Source: DASPTT01 sp035623275
GTDB lineage: Bacteria; Actinomycetota; Acidimicrobiia; Acidimicrobiales; UBA8190
Direction of reading: 5' to 3'
Length of the DNA stretch: 46,754 nucleotides
Assembly (NCBI GenBank): GCA_035623275.1
Contig: DASPTT010000157.1
Span: 1 to 46,754, forward strand
The position numbers were made by a program, and so were the translations under genes. This document shows positions 8,452-17,892 of the stretch, one piece after another (position 1 is the stretch's first letter; the number at the start of each line of letters is the position of its first letter). The notes beneath the pieces are model-generated. The model did no database searches. It saw only the letters and a program-made list of their open reading frames with translations, and had not been told where the DNA came from.

Positions 8452-8538
8452 ATGAAGACGGTTCCCGAGCGGCTACGAAGGCTGCGAATAGGGCTCGCCA
8501 TCAGCTGGTGGGCACTGCATCCGTTGCATCCGTCGTAG
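8452..8538 (+). CDS. Possible 28-residue small protein
   Basis: A short frame MKTVPERLRRLRIGLAISWW... runs from ATG 8452 to a stop at 8538, with GGGGAG nine bases upstream of the ATG. It has a basic start and a short hydrophobic stretch (IGLAISWWAL). It is the only plausible coding sequence in the 380-base gap between the flavoprotein and sortase genes. It could equally be chance; nothing identifies a function. Confidence 0.2.
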   Translation: MKTVPERLRRLRIGLAISWWALHPLHPS

Positions 8539-8590
8539 CGGTCGTTGCTGGCGCGCCCGGCCCCCTACGGGCGCGATCACTGGCGCCGCC

Positions 8591-8641
8591 AAGGGGTCGA
8601 AGACGGGCCCTCCTCCCCTCTTCGGCCCCTTCGGCGCGTCC
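8591..8641 (-). terminator. Hairpin downstream of the sortase gene
   Basis: AAGGGGTCGAAGA (8591-8603) pairs with TCTTCGGCCCCTT (8629-8641), 13 bp with one G-U pair. It lies about 50 bases after the stop of the minus-strand sortase gene and is the likely terminator. The rest of the gap 8311-8689 shows no other clear feature. Confidence 0.5.
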
Positions 8642-8689
8642 GGGGCCCGGCCGAGCAGGGGGTCCCCGGTCAGCTCGGACGGCGCCGGC

Positions 8690-9856
8690 TCACGACGGCG
8701 TCAGCGTCCAGGCCGTGACGACCATCTGCGTGCCGGTGACCGTCTCGGTCACCGATTCCGCGTAGTGGCCCGGCGCGCTGCCGCCGGCGATGTCGACCGA
8801 CGTGGTGAGCACGACCTTGTCCGCGGTGTCGCCGGTCGTGGTGATGTCCACGGCCAGCGAGCTCGTGTAGCCGGAGACCGACGCGCCGACCAGGGGAGCG
8901 GGCATGGTCACGCCCGGCGCGATGGCCCCCCACCAGTCGGACCGGTTCTGCTCCAGGGATTTCACGCCGGCGATGAAGCCCTCGACGGCGGATCCCTCCA
9001 CGGCCAGCGGTCCCGGGCCCTGGACCCAGTCCTGGGCGGGCGATCCCGAGATGCTCATCGGCCCCATCGGGATCGAGTTGGTGGTCAGGGTGAGCCCCTG
9101 GGCCGCCAGCGCCGCGGGGGCGGGGACGGTCGGGGGCACCGCCTCGGGCGGCACGACGATGTCGGAGGCGCCCGCACCCGACCCGATCCCGCCGGGGCCG
9201 GTGCGGGCCACGGTCAGCACCTCCGAGGCGGTGACCAGGTAGCGCTGGGGGGTGAACCACAGGGCGTTGGTCGGCCAGCAGGTGACCATGGTGATCGAGG
9301 GGCCCGGGGTGTTGTAGACGGGGGTGCCCTGCTGGACGACCTGGTGCGACGCCACCGCGAAGACGTACGTGTAGCAGGGCGTGGAGTAGCGGACGAGGTC
9401 GCCCACCTTGAGGTTGTCGATGTTGACGAAGTAGCTCACGTCGTGGGCCTCGAGGACGGCGTTGCCGGGGTTCCCGGGCCACACCGAATTGGGCAGGTGC
9501 CCGACGGCGACGTTGAGCGCGGCGTCGTCCACCCCCTGCTCCACCGGCGCCGTGAGGCCGATGGCGGGGATGTCGAGCAGCCCCTGGGGGCCGGCGGCGG
9601 CGTTGGCCGCCGTGGTCGTGGTGGTCGACCCCGTGGTGATGCAGGCCGCCAGGGCCGGGTCCTGGACCGCCTGGGCCTGCTTGGCCCGCTCCCGCTGGAT
9701 GAGGGCCGCGCCCACGCGCTTGGAGTGGTTGGTCCAGAGCCAGGCCCGGGCCTCCCAGCCGACGGCCACCACGGCGAGGACGACGCCGAGGATCAGCAGG
9801 GTGCGATACGGCCACCGTCGCCGCCGACGGCGGTGCGCAGGCCCCGTACCCTCCAT
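8690..9856 (-). CDS. Sortase with an extra C-terminal region
   Basis: The 388-residue protein has a short basic cytoplasmic start (HRRRRRRWPYR), a membrane helix (about 18-38) and a Thr/Ala linker. The sortase barrel follows, with the catalytic triad visible: His in AVLEAHDVSYF, Cys in SITMVTCWPTNAL and Arg in PQRYLVTASEVL. The His context is AHD instead of the frequent GHR. Sortases are membrane transpeptidases that attach proteins to the wall or to each other. After the barrel, some 170 residues remain (from SDIVVPPEAVPP to VTAWTLTPS), which is far longer than usual and includes Ser/Thr-rich beta segments. ATG 9856 follows GGAGG. Candidate substrates in the window are the proteins ending at 300 and 32649. 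Confidence 0.85.
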   Translation of the reverse strand: MEGTGPAHRRRRRRWPYRTLLILGVVLAVVAVGWEARAWLWTNHSKRVGAALIQRERAKQAQAVQDPALAACITTGSTTTTTAANAAAGPQGLLDIPAIGLTAPVEQGVDDAALNVAVGHLPNSVWPGNPGNAVLEAHDVSYFVNIDNLKVGDLVRYSTPCYTYVFAVASHQVVQQGTPVYNTPGPSITMVTCWPTNALWFTPQRYLVTASEVLTVARTGPGGIGSGAGASDIVVPPEAVPPTVPAPAALAAQGLTLTTNSIPMGPMSISGSPAQDWVQGPGPLAVEGSAVEGFIAGVKSLEQNRSDWWGAIAPGVTMPAPLVGASVSGYTSSLAVDITTTGDTADKVVLTTSVDIAGGSAPGHYAESVTETVTGTQMVVTAWTLTPS

Positions 9857-9990
9857 CACGACCCTCCGTCGTCACACGGGCCGGCCACCGGACCGCCGTG
9901 GACCGTGCTCCCCGCCCCGCGCGGGGTTGAGCAGTCGAGGTTACCAACAGGTCCGCCGAATTCGCGGTCGTCGGGTAGGCTCGTCACCTG

Positions 9991-12900
9991 GTGAAACTGC
10001 GGTTCTCCCGTAGTTCAGGCGGACAGGCGCCCGCCGAGGCCCCACCGCAGGTCCCGTCCGACGACCCGGCGGGCCCCGACGCGCCCGCGCCCGCGCTCGT
10101 GCCCGGGACCCGCGAGTTCCCCGCACCGCAGCCGCCGGCAGCCACCGGGGGGGACGCCGGCCCGTCTTGGGAGCCGCTCCTCCAACGCGAGCTGGAGGGG
10201 CACCCCCTCTACACCGAGATCGGCCTGGTGATCGGATGGGCGGTCGCCTCGATCTTCGTGATCGCCTACATGTCGGGGCACAGCGTCAACCGCTCCACCG
10301 CCACGGTCACCATCGGATGGCTCTTCGCCATCGTCACGGGGGTCATGGTTGCCGTGGTCATCGGCATCGGCCGGGTGGCGCGCCATCGCATCCGTCAGGG
10401 CCTGCACGACGCCGACGAGGCGCTGCGCTCCGTGGAGCTGGTCACCGACCCGGCGCTGTCGTTCCATCCGCTCGACGTCCTGCTCGACGAGCTCCTCCAA
10501 CGGGTGCTCGTCGTGGTCAAGGGCGACGTCGCCGCCATCTACCTCATGACCGACGACGGCCGCGAGCTCGTCGTCCGCTCGTCGCGCGGGCTCGAGGACC
10601 TGGTGGCGGCCCGGGTGCACCTGCCGGTGGGCGAGGGCATCATCGGCACCGTCGCCGCCCGGGCGCGCGCGGTGATCGTCAACGACGTGCGCACAGACCC
10701 CCGCGCCGCGCCACAGATCCGCGAGCGCGTCTCGTCCCTGGTGGCCGCGCCGTTGCTCATGGGGGCCACGGTGACGGGCGTGCTCCAGGTCGGCACCCAC
10801 GCCCACCACCGCTTCCGCGACCGCGACGTCCGGCTCCTGCAGGTCGTGGCCGACCGCTCGGCGGCGTCGATCGAGCGGGCCCGGCTCGACGAGGCGGCGC
10901 GGCGCAGCCGGCTCGGGGCGGAGCACGCCCGGCGTCACCTGGCGCTGCTGGCCCGCGCCGGCGAGGTGCTGTCGACCGCCCTCGAGTCCTTCGACGACGC
11001 GCTCGAGCAGCTCGTCGGCGTGGTGGTGCCGTCGTTCGCCGACTGGTTCTGCATCGACCTGGTCGACGATACGGGCAGGCTCCGCCGCGTGGCCGCCGGG
11101 TCGCAGGGCACCCGCGTGGTGGCGGTGCCCGGCGCCGCCATCCCCCATCGGCATCCCAACGGCGACCGCCTGGTCCGCAAGGTCATGACCTCGGGCCGCC
11201 CCGAGGTCTTCATGCACGCGGCCCGTCTGGGCCCGACCCACGCCGGGCAGCCCGCGGCCCCGGGCCACTTCTCCGACGCCGCGCCGGCCTCGGGGATCGA
11301 GTCGATGCTGATCGTCCCCATCCGGGTGCGGGGACTGGGCTTCGGGGCGATCAGCTTCACCACCGGCACGGGCCGGCGCGGCTATCGCCGTTCCGACCTG
11401 GAGACGGCCCAGGACCTGGCCGAGCGGATCTCGGTGGCCGTCCAGCGCGTCCTGCTGTGGCGGGAGAGCCGGGAGGCCGAGCGCACGGCCACCCGCCACG
11501 CGGAGCAGCTGCGCCGGCTCATGGAGGCCGCCTTTGCCGTCAATGCGGCACTCGACGACCGTGAGGTCCTGCGTGCGGTGACGGAGCACGCCCGCCAGGT
11601 CCTGGAGGCCCGCTACACGGCGGTGCTGGTGTCGCACGAGGAGGGGGCCGAGATCGAGACGAGCGCCCCCGGTGAGCCCGAGCCCGACGTCAGCGGCCTG
11701 GCCGTCGCCGCCGGCGTCCTCCTGGCCGAGCAACGGCGGCTCGTGCGCTCGGAGGGCGACGAGGTGCACCCGGTCTCCGTCGTGGGCGCCGCGCCGGGCG
11801 ACGGGGCCGGCGAGCACCCCCTGCCGTGGGTGGGCATCCCCCTCCTCGGCGGGTCCGACGGGCGCCGCCGGGTCCTGGTGGCCATCGGGACGCCGTCGCG
11901 TGCCTTCAGCGCCGAGGACGAGTCCGCGCTCGAGCTCCTGGCCCAGATGTGCTCGGTGTCGTTGGAGAACGCCCGGCTCTATCGGGCCGTGCAGGGGAAC
12001 GAGCAACGGCTGCGGGCCGTCGTCGAGTCCTCGCCCCTCGCCATCACCGAGCTCGACCTTCACGGGCGGGCCCTGTCCTGGAACCGCGCCGCGGCCGACC
12101 TGTTCGGCTGGCGCGACGGCGACACGCAGGGCCACACCGTCCTCGAGCGAGACGACGGCGAGGCGACCGTGCTCCCCGCCCTGTGGGCCCGGGCCCGCCA
12201 CGGCGAGGCGACGGTCGGTGCCGAGGTCGCCGCGGTGGGGACCGACGACGAGCCCCTGGAGCTGTGGGTGTCGGCGGCGCCGCTACGCGACCACCAGGGG
12301 ACGGTGAACGGGATCCTCGCCGTCATCGCGGACGTGACCGAGCGCAACCGGCTGCTCGAGCAGTTCAACCAGGCGGAGCGCCTGGCTGCCATGGCCCGGC
12401 TGGCGGGGGGCGTGGCGCACGACTTCAACAACCTGCTCACGGTGATCCTCGGCTCCAGCGAGATCCTCGAGCGCCAGCTGGCGGCCGGCGATCCGGCGCA
12501 CCAGGAGGTGGCCGCCATCCAGCGCGCCGGCGAGCGGGCGGCGGCCCTCACCGGCGAGCTGCTGGCCATCGGCCATCGGGGCGTGGCCCGTGCCGTCGTC
12601 GTCGAGCTGGGCGACGTGGTGCGCTCGATGCTGCCGATGCTGGAGCGGGTCACCGGCGGCGTGCACCTCGTGGTGGCCGCCGACGACGGCGGGGGCACCG
12701 TGCGCGTCGACCCGGCCGAGATCGAACGGGTGGTGCTCAACCTGGTCATCAACGCCCGCGACGCCATCCCCGACGCAGGGCGGATCGAGGTGCGCACGCG
12801 CGTCGAGCGGCCGGAGGAGGCCGAGGGGCAGCCCATGGTGGCGCTGTCCGTGTTCGACAACGGCGTGGGCATGGACGCCCACACGGCCGCCCACTGCTTC

Positions 12901-13527
12901 GAGCCGTTCTTCACCACCAAGGGCCGGGCGCACGGCACCGGCCTCGGTCTTGCCGCCGCGCACGCCATCGTGACGCAGGCGGGCGGCCATCTCACGCTCG
13001 ACACCGAGCCCGGCGAGGGCACGGTGTTCACCGTGTGGCTGCCGAAGGTGGACGCGGAGGTGGAGACGGTGCCCGAGGACGACGACGACTTCCATGCCGC
13101 GGGCGACGCGCTGCTCCTCGTGGTGGAGGACGAGGAGGAGCTCCGGCGCCTGGCCGCCGACGAGCTCGCCCGCCTCGGCTACATCGTGCTGACCGCCCCC
13201 GACGGCACGGAGGCGCTGGCGGTGGCGAGGTCGCTCGGCCGGCCGCTGGACCTCCTCGTCACCGACGTCGTCATGCCCGGCATCGACGGCCCCACCTTGG
13301 CCTCCGAGCTCCTGGCCGAGCATCCGGGGCTGCCCGTGCTCTTCGTGTCGGGTCACCTCGACCAGGAGAAGCTCGGGGAACGCCCCCTCGGCGAGGAAGC
13401 CGACCTGCTCTCCAAGCCCTACACGCTGCGGGAGCTCGCACGCCGGGTCCACCTGGCCCTCGAGCGGGCGCCGACCGGCAACGGCGCCCGTGCCGTGGGC
13501 ACGCCGGAGGCGGACCGCACGGGGTGA
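9991..13527 (+). CDS. Hybrid sensor histidine kinase (2 TM, GAF domains, PAS, HisKA, HATPase, receiver)
   Basis: The 1178-residue protein starts at GTG 9991. A Pro/Ala-rich N-terminus precedes two membrane helices (about 77-95 and 104-127). Two or three GAF domains fill about 160-680 (for example GIIGTVAARARAVIVNDVRT). A PAS domain starts near AVVESSPLAITELD. The phospho-acceptor His810 is in GGVAHDFNNLLTV. The ATP-binding N box (NLVINARDAI), G1 (VFDNGVGM) and F/G2 (FEPFFTTKG, GTGLGLA) follow. A C-terminal receiver has its phospho-Asp at 1092 in LLVTDVVMPG and a KP switch in LLSKPYT. The family phosphorylates itself and relays through the receiver. The signal is unknown. An OmpR-type regulator faces it 55 bases downstream. 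TAGGCT nine bases before the GTG suggests a very short leader. Confidence 0.93.
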   Translation: MKLRFSRSSGGQAPAEAPPQVPSDDPAGPDAPAPALVPGTREFPAPQPPAATGGDAGPSWEPLLQRELEGHPLYTEIGLVIGWAVASIFVIAYMSGHSVNRSTATVTIGWLFAIVTGVMVAVVIGIGRVARHRIRQGLHDADEALRSVELVTDPALSFHPLDVLLDELLQRVLVVVKGDVAAIYLMTDDGRELVVRSSRGLEDLVAARVHLPVGEGIIGTVAARARAVIVNDVRTDPRAAPQIRERVSSLVAAPLLMGATVTGVLQVGTHAHHRFRDRDVRLLQVVADRSAASIERARLDEAARRSRLGAEHARRHLALLARAGEVLSTALESFDDALEQLVGVVVPSFADWFCIDLVDDTGRLRRVAAGSQGTRVVAVPGAAIPHRHPNGDRLVRKVMTSGRPEVFMHAARLGPTHAGQPAAPGHFSDAAPASGIESMLIVPIRVRGLGFGAISFTTGTGRRGYRRSDLETAQDLAERISVAVQRVLLWRESREAERTATRHAEQLRRLMEAAFAVNAALDDREVLRAVTEHARQVLEARYTAVLVSHEEGAEIETSAPGEPEPDVSGLAVAAGVLLAEQRRLVRSEGDEVHPVSVVGAAPGDGAGEHPLPWVGIPLLGGSDGRRRVLVAIGTPSRAFSAEDESALELLAQMCSVSLENARLYRAVQGNEQRLRAVVESSPLAITELDLHGRALSWNRAAADLFGWRDGDTQGHTVLERDDGEATVLPALWARARHGEATVGAEVAAVGTDDEPLELWVSAAPLRDHQGTVNGILAVIADVTERNRLLEQFNQAERLAAMARLAGGVAHDFNNLLTVILGSSEILERQLAAGDPAHQEVAAIQRAGERAAALTGELLAIGHRGVARAVVVELGDVVRSMLPMLERVTGGVHLVVAADDGGGTVRVDPAEIERVVLNLVINARDAIPDAGRIEVRTRVERPEEAEGQPMVALSVFDNGVGMDAHTAAHCFEPFFTTKGRAHGTGLGLAAAHAIVTQAGGHLTLDTEPGEGTVFTVWLPKVDAEVETVPEDDDDFHAAGDALLLVVEDEEELRRLAADELARLGYIVLTAPDGTEALAVARSLGRPLDLLVTDVVMPGIDGPTLASELLAEHPGLPVLFVSGHLDQEKLGERPLGEEADLLSKPYTLRELARRVHLALERAPTGNGARAVGTPEADRTG

Positions 13528-13582
13528 GGCCGTGCCGGGCCGCCCGATCGATCGACGTGCCCGACGATGCGGTGGCCTTCCC

Positions 13583-14302
13583 TCAGGGCTCGAAGCGGTA
13601 CCCCACGCCGCGCACGGTGCGCACCCAGCGGGGGTTGTCCGGGTCCTTCTCGATCTTGCGCCGGATCCGCCGGACGTGCTCCGTGACCGTTCCCGCGTCC
13701 TGCCAGGCGGTCGACGACGACCAGACCTGGGCGAGCAGCTGCTCGCGGGTGAAGACCTGGCGCGGGGAGCTGGCCATGAAGGCCAGGAGGTCGAATTCCT
13801 TGGGGGTGGTCTCGACGAGCTCGTCTCCGAGGCGGACCTCGCGCGCCTTCATGTCGATGCACAGCTCGCCGAATTCGAGGCCCGCCTGGTCGTCCGGGCG
13901 CCGTCCGGTGCGCCGCAGCACGGTGCCCACCCGGGCGGCCAGCTCGGCGGGCGAGAAGGGCTTGACCACGTAGTCGTCCGCCCCCAGCTTGAGCCCCAGC
14001 ACCCGGTCCGTCTCGCGGCCGCGGCCGGTGACCAGGATGACCGGGATGTTGCTTGTGCGCCGAAGAGACGCGAGGACGTCGAAGCCGTCCTCTGAGCTGA
14101 GCATGACGTCGAGGATCACGAGGTCCGGCGTGCGGGTGTTCAGGCACGCGGCGGCCTCGTCGCTGTTGGCCGCCTGCTCGACCTGGTAGCCCTCGCCCTC
14201 CAGCAGGCGGGCCACCATCGTCCGGACGTCCTCCTCGTCGTCGATGACGAGGATGCGGCCCATCGATCCGGAGGCGCTCCGCCCACCGGCGACCATGCTC
14301 AT
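13583..14302 (-). CDS. OmpR/PhoB-type response regulator
   Basis: The receiver begins GRILVIDDEEDVRTMVARLL. It has the phospho-Asp in DLVILDVMLSSEDG, the Thr in VILVTGRGRETD and Lys in YVVKPFSPAEL. The winged-helix DNA-binding domain follows, with TTPKEFDLLAFMASSP and the ending VRTVRGVGYRFEP. From ATG 14302 it has 239 residues. Alternatives are ATG 14263, directly before the receiver, and GTG 14308, which has the best spacing from GAGGGG (seven bases). It lies tail-to-tail with the hybrid kinase and upstream of the pilus genes, so it may be the kinase's partner, but that pairing is inference. Confidence 0.93.
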   Translation of the reverse strand: MSMVAGGRSASGSMGRILVIDDEEDVRTMVARLLEGEGYQVEQAANSDEAAACLNTRTPDLVILDVMLSSEDGFDVLASLRRTSNIPVILVTGRGRETDRVLGLKLGADDYVVKPFSPAELAARVGTVLRRTGRRPDDQAGLEFGELCIDMKAREVRLGDELVETTPKEFDLLAFMASSPRQVFTREQLLAQVWSSSTAWQDAGTVTEHVRRIRRKIEKDPDNPRWVRTVRGVGYRFEP

Positions 14303-14532
14303 GTTCACGCGCGTACCCCTCGGTGCGTCACCGGCGCAATCACCACCGCCACAAAGGGTAGCAAAGTTGACCGCAATTTGATGAAGATGGCCGGCTAGGT
14401 GGCCGGGCGACCGACCCGTCCGAGAGGGCATCGGCCCGCACCCGGGGCCGGCGAAAGCCCAGGTGGGACATGTTGGGCCGTCGTTGATCGGGCGTAGCGT
14501 GGACGGTGGTTTGACTGGTTCACACTGGCCAC

Positions 14533-15039
14533 GTGGCCAGCCCCGGGACCAGGACACGAGGCGCGCGCCGCCGGCGTCGCCAGGCCGACCCGGTCACACC
14601 GGCACCGAAGACCGGCCCGACCGTGTTGGTGGTCGGGACCGACGACTGGGCGATCGACCAGTCGGCACAGGTCCTGACCGAGTCGGGTTGCCCGGTGCTC
14701 ACCTGTCACGACTCGGGGAGCCCCGCCTTTCCCTGCAACGCCCTGATCGAAGGTCACACCTGCCCCCTCGACGTGGGCGTCGACGTCGTCGCGGTGGTCC
14801 GGGCCCGCGCCATCACCGGGCCGGTCCAGGCCGAGTTCGGTGTCGTCTGCGGGTTGCGCGAAGGGGTCCCCCTCGTCGTCGCCGGCCTCGCACCGGAACG
14901 CCCCTACGGGCCATGGGCCGCGGCTACCGTCGGCCAGGACGAGGACCTGGCCAGCGCGTGCCGGGACGTCGCGGCCCGCAACGCGGCGAGCCGGGTCGCC
15001 GGCTCCGACAAGGTTCGTGAGGGAGTGCGTTCACAGTGA
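14533..15039 (+). CDS. Uncharacterised protein preceding pilT
   Basis: I do not recognise this 168-residue protein. After a basic N-terminus (RTRGARRRRRQ) it has alternating beta and alpha segments: TVLVVGTDDWAIDQSAQVL, then CPVLTCHDSG, DVVAVVRARAI and LVVAGLAPERPYGPW. The opening resembles a receiver or Rossmann-like fold but lacks the acidic pocket and phospho-Asp of a response regulator. It has four cysteines in the middle (ESGCPVLTCHDSGSPAFPCN...HTCPL). It starts at GTG 14533, and its stop overlaps the pilT start by four bases (GTGA). The tight coupling suggests a role with the pilus retraction ATPase. Confidence 0.65.
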   Translation: MASPGTRTRGARRRRRQADPVTPAPKTGPTVLVVGTDDWAIDQSAQVLTESGCPVLTCHDSGSPAFPCNALIEGHTCPLDVGVDVVAVVRARAITGPVQAEFGVVCGLREGVPLVVAGLAPERPYGPWAAATVGQDEDLASACRDVAARNAASRVAGSDKVREGVRSQ

Positions 15040-16169
15040 GCAACACCATCGAGCGGACACGGCGGATCGACCCCTGGATCAACGAGGTGTGGGACGAGCG
15101 GGGCACCGACCTGCTGCTCACCGCCGACGCGCCGCCGCTCATCCGCGTCGACGGGGAGATGCGGCCGGTGACCGCCGGGCAGCCCCTCAGCGCCGAGGAC
15201 GTCCGGTCGCTCGTCCACGAGGTCGTCGGCCCGGACGAGATCGCCCGCTACGAGGCCGAGCGCGAGATCGACTTCGCCTTCAGCTGGCAGGACCGGGCGC
15301 GGCTGCGCTGCAACGCCTTCCACCAGCGCCAGGCCTGCGCGCTGGCCATGCGGGTCATCCCCTACGAGATCCCGGGGTTCGCCGATCTCGGGATTCCGCC
15401 CGTCGTCGAGCACCTCGTCAACCTGCCCATGGGGCTCGTCATCGTGACGGGGCCGACGGGGTCGGGGAAGTCCACGACCCTCGCCGCCATGCTCGACTAC
15501 ATCAACCGGCACCGTCGCTGTCACATCGTGACGATCGAGGACCCCATCGAGTACGTGCACGGGCACCATATGTCGGCCGTGTCGCAACGGGAGGTGGGAA
15601 CCGACACCGAGTCGTTCCAACGGGCCTTGCGCAGCGTCCTGCGCGAGGACCCCGACGTCCTGCTGGTCGGCGAGATGCGCGACATCGAGAGCATCGCCAC
15701 GGCCCTGACCATCGCGGAGACGGGACACCTGGTGTTCGCCACCCTGCACACGAACGACTCGGGCCAGTCCCTCGACCGCATCGTCGACGTGTTCCCCTCC
15801 GACCGCCGCGACCAGATCCAGGTCCAGTTGGCATCGACGCTCGAGGGGGTCATCTACCAGCGGCTCGTGCCCCGCGTGGACGGCGGGCTCGTGGCCGCCT
15901 ACGAGATCCTGGTGGCCAACCACGCGGTGCGGAATCTGATCCGCGAGGGCAAGACCCGCCAGCTGCGGAACGTGGTCACGACGCACCAGTCCGAGGGGAT
16001 GCAGACGATCGAGATGGCGCTGTCGTCGCTCGTCACCCAGGGGATGATCACCTACGAGACGGCGACCAAGGTCAGCCTCTTTCCCAAGGAGGTCGCCAGG
16101 CCGGGGGTGCCGGGCGAGGTTCCCACGGGGTACGCCGTGGCCACCGACGCCCGCGTGGCGTCCATCTGA
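15036..16169 (+). CDS. pilT: Type IV pilus retraction ATPase PilT
   Basis: The 377-residue protein has the PilT layout: an N-terminal PAS-like part (TDLLLTADAPPLIRVDGEM), Walker A GPTGSGKST (139-147), the Asp box IVTIEDPIEY, Walker B DPDVLLVGEMRD and the His box TGHLVFATLHTNDS. PilT-family hexamers use ATP to depolymerise the pilus at the inner membrane and drive twitching or DNA uptake. Length is close to the usual 345-375. It starts at GTG 15036, inside the stop of the preceding gene. It is separated from the PilB/PilC genes by about 11 kb and heads a set of minor-pilin genes. Confidence 0.93.
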   Translation: MSNTIERTRRIDPWINEVWDERGTDLLLTADAPPLIRVDGEMRPVTAGQPLSAEDVRSLVHEVVGPDEIARYEAEREIDFAFSWQDRARLRCNAFHQRQACALAMRVIPYEIPGFADLGIPPVVEHLVNLPMGLVIVTGPTGSGKSTTLAAMLDYINRHRRCHIVTIEDPIEYVHGHHMSAVSQREVGTDTESFQRALRSVLREDPDVLLVGEMRDIESIATALTIAETGHLVFATLHTNDSGQSLDRIVDVFPSDRRDQIQVQLASTLEGVIYQRLVPRVDGGLVAAYEILVANHAVRNLIREGKTRQLRNVVTTHQSEGMQTIEMALSSLVTQGMITYETATKVSLFPKEVARPGVPGEVPTGYAVATDARVASI

Positions 16170-16245
16170 TCGCCTCGGGGTGCGACCAAGTTCGGCGTGG
16201 GGACCCGGTAGGATTACTGCAGGAGACGTGACAGGAGGATCGACA

Positions 16246-17892
16246 GTGGCGGCTGGGTCGCCCGGCCGGCGGCAGTCGGCGCGCAAGAGGGGTTGGTCTT
16301 CGCGATCCCTTCTCCGTCAGGTGTGCGCCCGCTCGAACCCGGACGAATCCGGGTTCAACCTCGTCGAACTGATCCTCGTCATCACCATGATGCCGCTTGT
16401 CATCGGCGGAGTCTCGGTGGCGGTCATCACGAGCTTCCAGGACCAGTCCGGGCTCCAATCGCGGCTGACGGACTCCAACGACTCGATCACGTCGACGGCG
16501 TACTTCAATCGCGACGTCCAGAGCTCGACCTCCGTGACGACGAGTTCCTCCACGCTCACCTCGACGCACTGCTCCGACAACCGCAGCCCCGCACCGTCAC
16601 CGATCCTCGGAATGCAGCTGGGCACGACGTCCACCGGCGTTGTCGCGTACGACTCGTGGGCCCCGGCGCCGAGCCCGGGGAACCCCACGCCGTCGACGGA
16701 ATTGCTGCGCTTCACCTGCCTGGGCGGGACCCTGACCTCGTCGACCATCATGTCGCACAACATCGCCACCACGGGCACGCAACCGACGCTGCCGTGTTCG
16801 TCTAGCTACCCGAACTGCAGCGCGGCCACCACGTGGACGCCGACGTACGAATTCTCGACGATCAGTCTCGGCGTGACGCAGGGACCCGGCAGCACAGGCC
16901 TCCAGTACCAGCTCGTCGGCGCACCGCTGAGTCAGCCCACGATCACGGTCTCCCAGCCCACCGCTGGTCCTCTGCTCCTTCTTGGCTCGGGCTCGGACAT
17001 CTTCAACCCGCTGGCCTTCGGTGACACGATCTCCGTGTCCGGAGCCATAAACCTCGATTCCAACGGTACGCCCGCCATCGTCTTCCTGTTCTCCTCGGGG
17101 AACAAGGTCGAGTCCACCGGATCGGGCGGCGTGATCGACGTCTACAACTGCGGATCTCCCTGTGGCTCAAACGCCGTCGCGGAGTACTTCGCCGGCGGTG
17201 ACACCGTCACGCCGAGCCCGGTCAACTCCACCTACGTCGGCGACCCGCCTGCCACGTGGAAGACCACCACGCCCCCCCTGCCATCGAAGAACGTCTCCTG
17301 CACCACCCTCCTCCTCGTCGAGACCTGCCCTTCTGGCATCTATCCCAACGGACTGACCGTCCCGAGCGGCGTGACGGTCGACTTCACAGGGGGCGGCCCC
17401 TTCCAATTCGGCACCAAGGGCTGCAGCAACTGCAGTCTCACGTTCAGCGGCAACGACACCGCGAATTTCCTCGGCGGTGACTTCACGTTCTACGGCGGGT
17501 TGAACGTGTCCGGCGACAACGACACGTTGTGCTCCGGCACCGTGGTGCTCGGCACGTGCCAGAACCCGCTCGGAGCCGATGGTGTGCTGTTCTACGTCGC
17601 CGGGGGTTCGGCCAGCTTCGGGGACACGTTCGGGACCAACACGGTCGAGCTCGCACCCCAGACGTCGGGCACCTACGCGAACGTGAGCCTGTGGCAGGAC
17701 ACATCGGACCGGAACCAGCTGACGCTCATCTCCGCAGGCGGGTCCAGTGTCAATACCTTCGGCGGTGAGCTCTACGCGCCGAACGGCACGATCCTGGTCA
17801 TCGGCCTGGGCAATACGCTGGATACCGGCCCGATCGTCGCGCAAAGCCTCACCATGGCCGGCAATTACCAGTGCACGCTCAATGTCTCCTGA
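16246..17892 (+). CDS. Large prepilin-like protein (minor pilin, first set)
   Basis: The 548-residue protein has a type IV prepilin N-terminus: a long basic leader, then SGFNLVELILVITMMPLVIGG. The Gly before Phe marks the peptidase site, and Glu is at +5 of the mature chain. The rest is Thr/Ser/Gly-rich beta sequence with several cysteine pairs. The end (VNTFGGELYAPNGTILVIG) resembles the beta-helical part found in PilX/DUF-type pilus proteins. It is much larger than a major pilin, so a tip or minor pilin, perhaps an adhesin, is likely. GTG 16246 was chosen because AGGAGG lies seven bases upstream. The next gene starts 11 bases before this one stops. Confidence 0.75.
   Translation: MAAGSPGRRQSARKRGWSSRSLLRQVCARSNPDESGFNLVELILVITMMPLVIGGVSVAVITSFQDQSGLQSRLTDSNDSITSTAYFNRDVQSSTSVTTSSSTLTSTHCSDNRSPAPSPILGMQLGTTSTGVVAYDSWAPAPSPGNPTPSTELLRFTCLGGTLTSSTIMSHNIATTGTQPTLPCSSSYPNCSAATTWTPTYEFSTISLGVTQGPGSTGLQYQLVGAPLSQPTITVSQPTAGPLLLLGSGSDIFNPLAFGDTISVSGAINLDSNGTPAIVFLFSSGNKVESTGSGGVIDVYNCGSPCGSNAVAEYFAGGDTVTPSPVNSTYVGDPPATWKTTTPPLPSKNVSCTTLLLVETCPSGIYPNGLTVPSGVTVDFTGGGPFQFGTKGCSNCSLTFSGNDTANFLGGDFTFYGGLNVSGDNDTLCSGTVVLGTCQNPLGADGVLFYVAGGSASFGDTFGTNTVELAPQTSGTYANVSLWQDTSDRNQLTLISAGGSSVNTFGGELYAPNGTILVIGLGNTLDTGPIVAQSLTMAGNYQCTLNVS

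Noticed and set aside
10015..12201. A 728-residue minus-strand frame inside the hybrid kinase
   Set aside because: It has no recognisable domain and is the expected complement frame of a GC-rich gene; the plus-strand kinase has all motifs.
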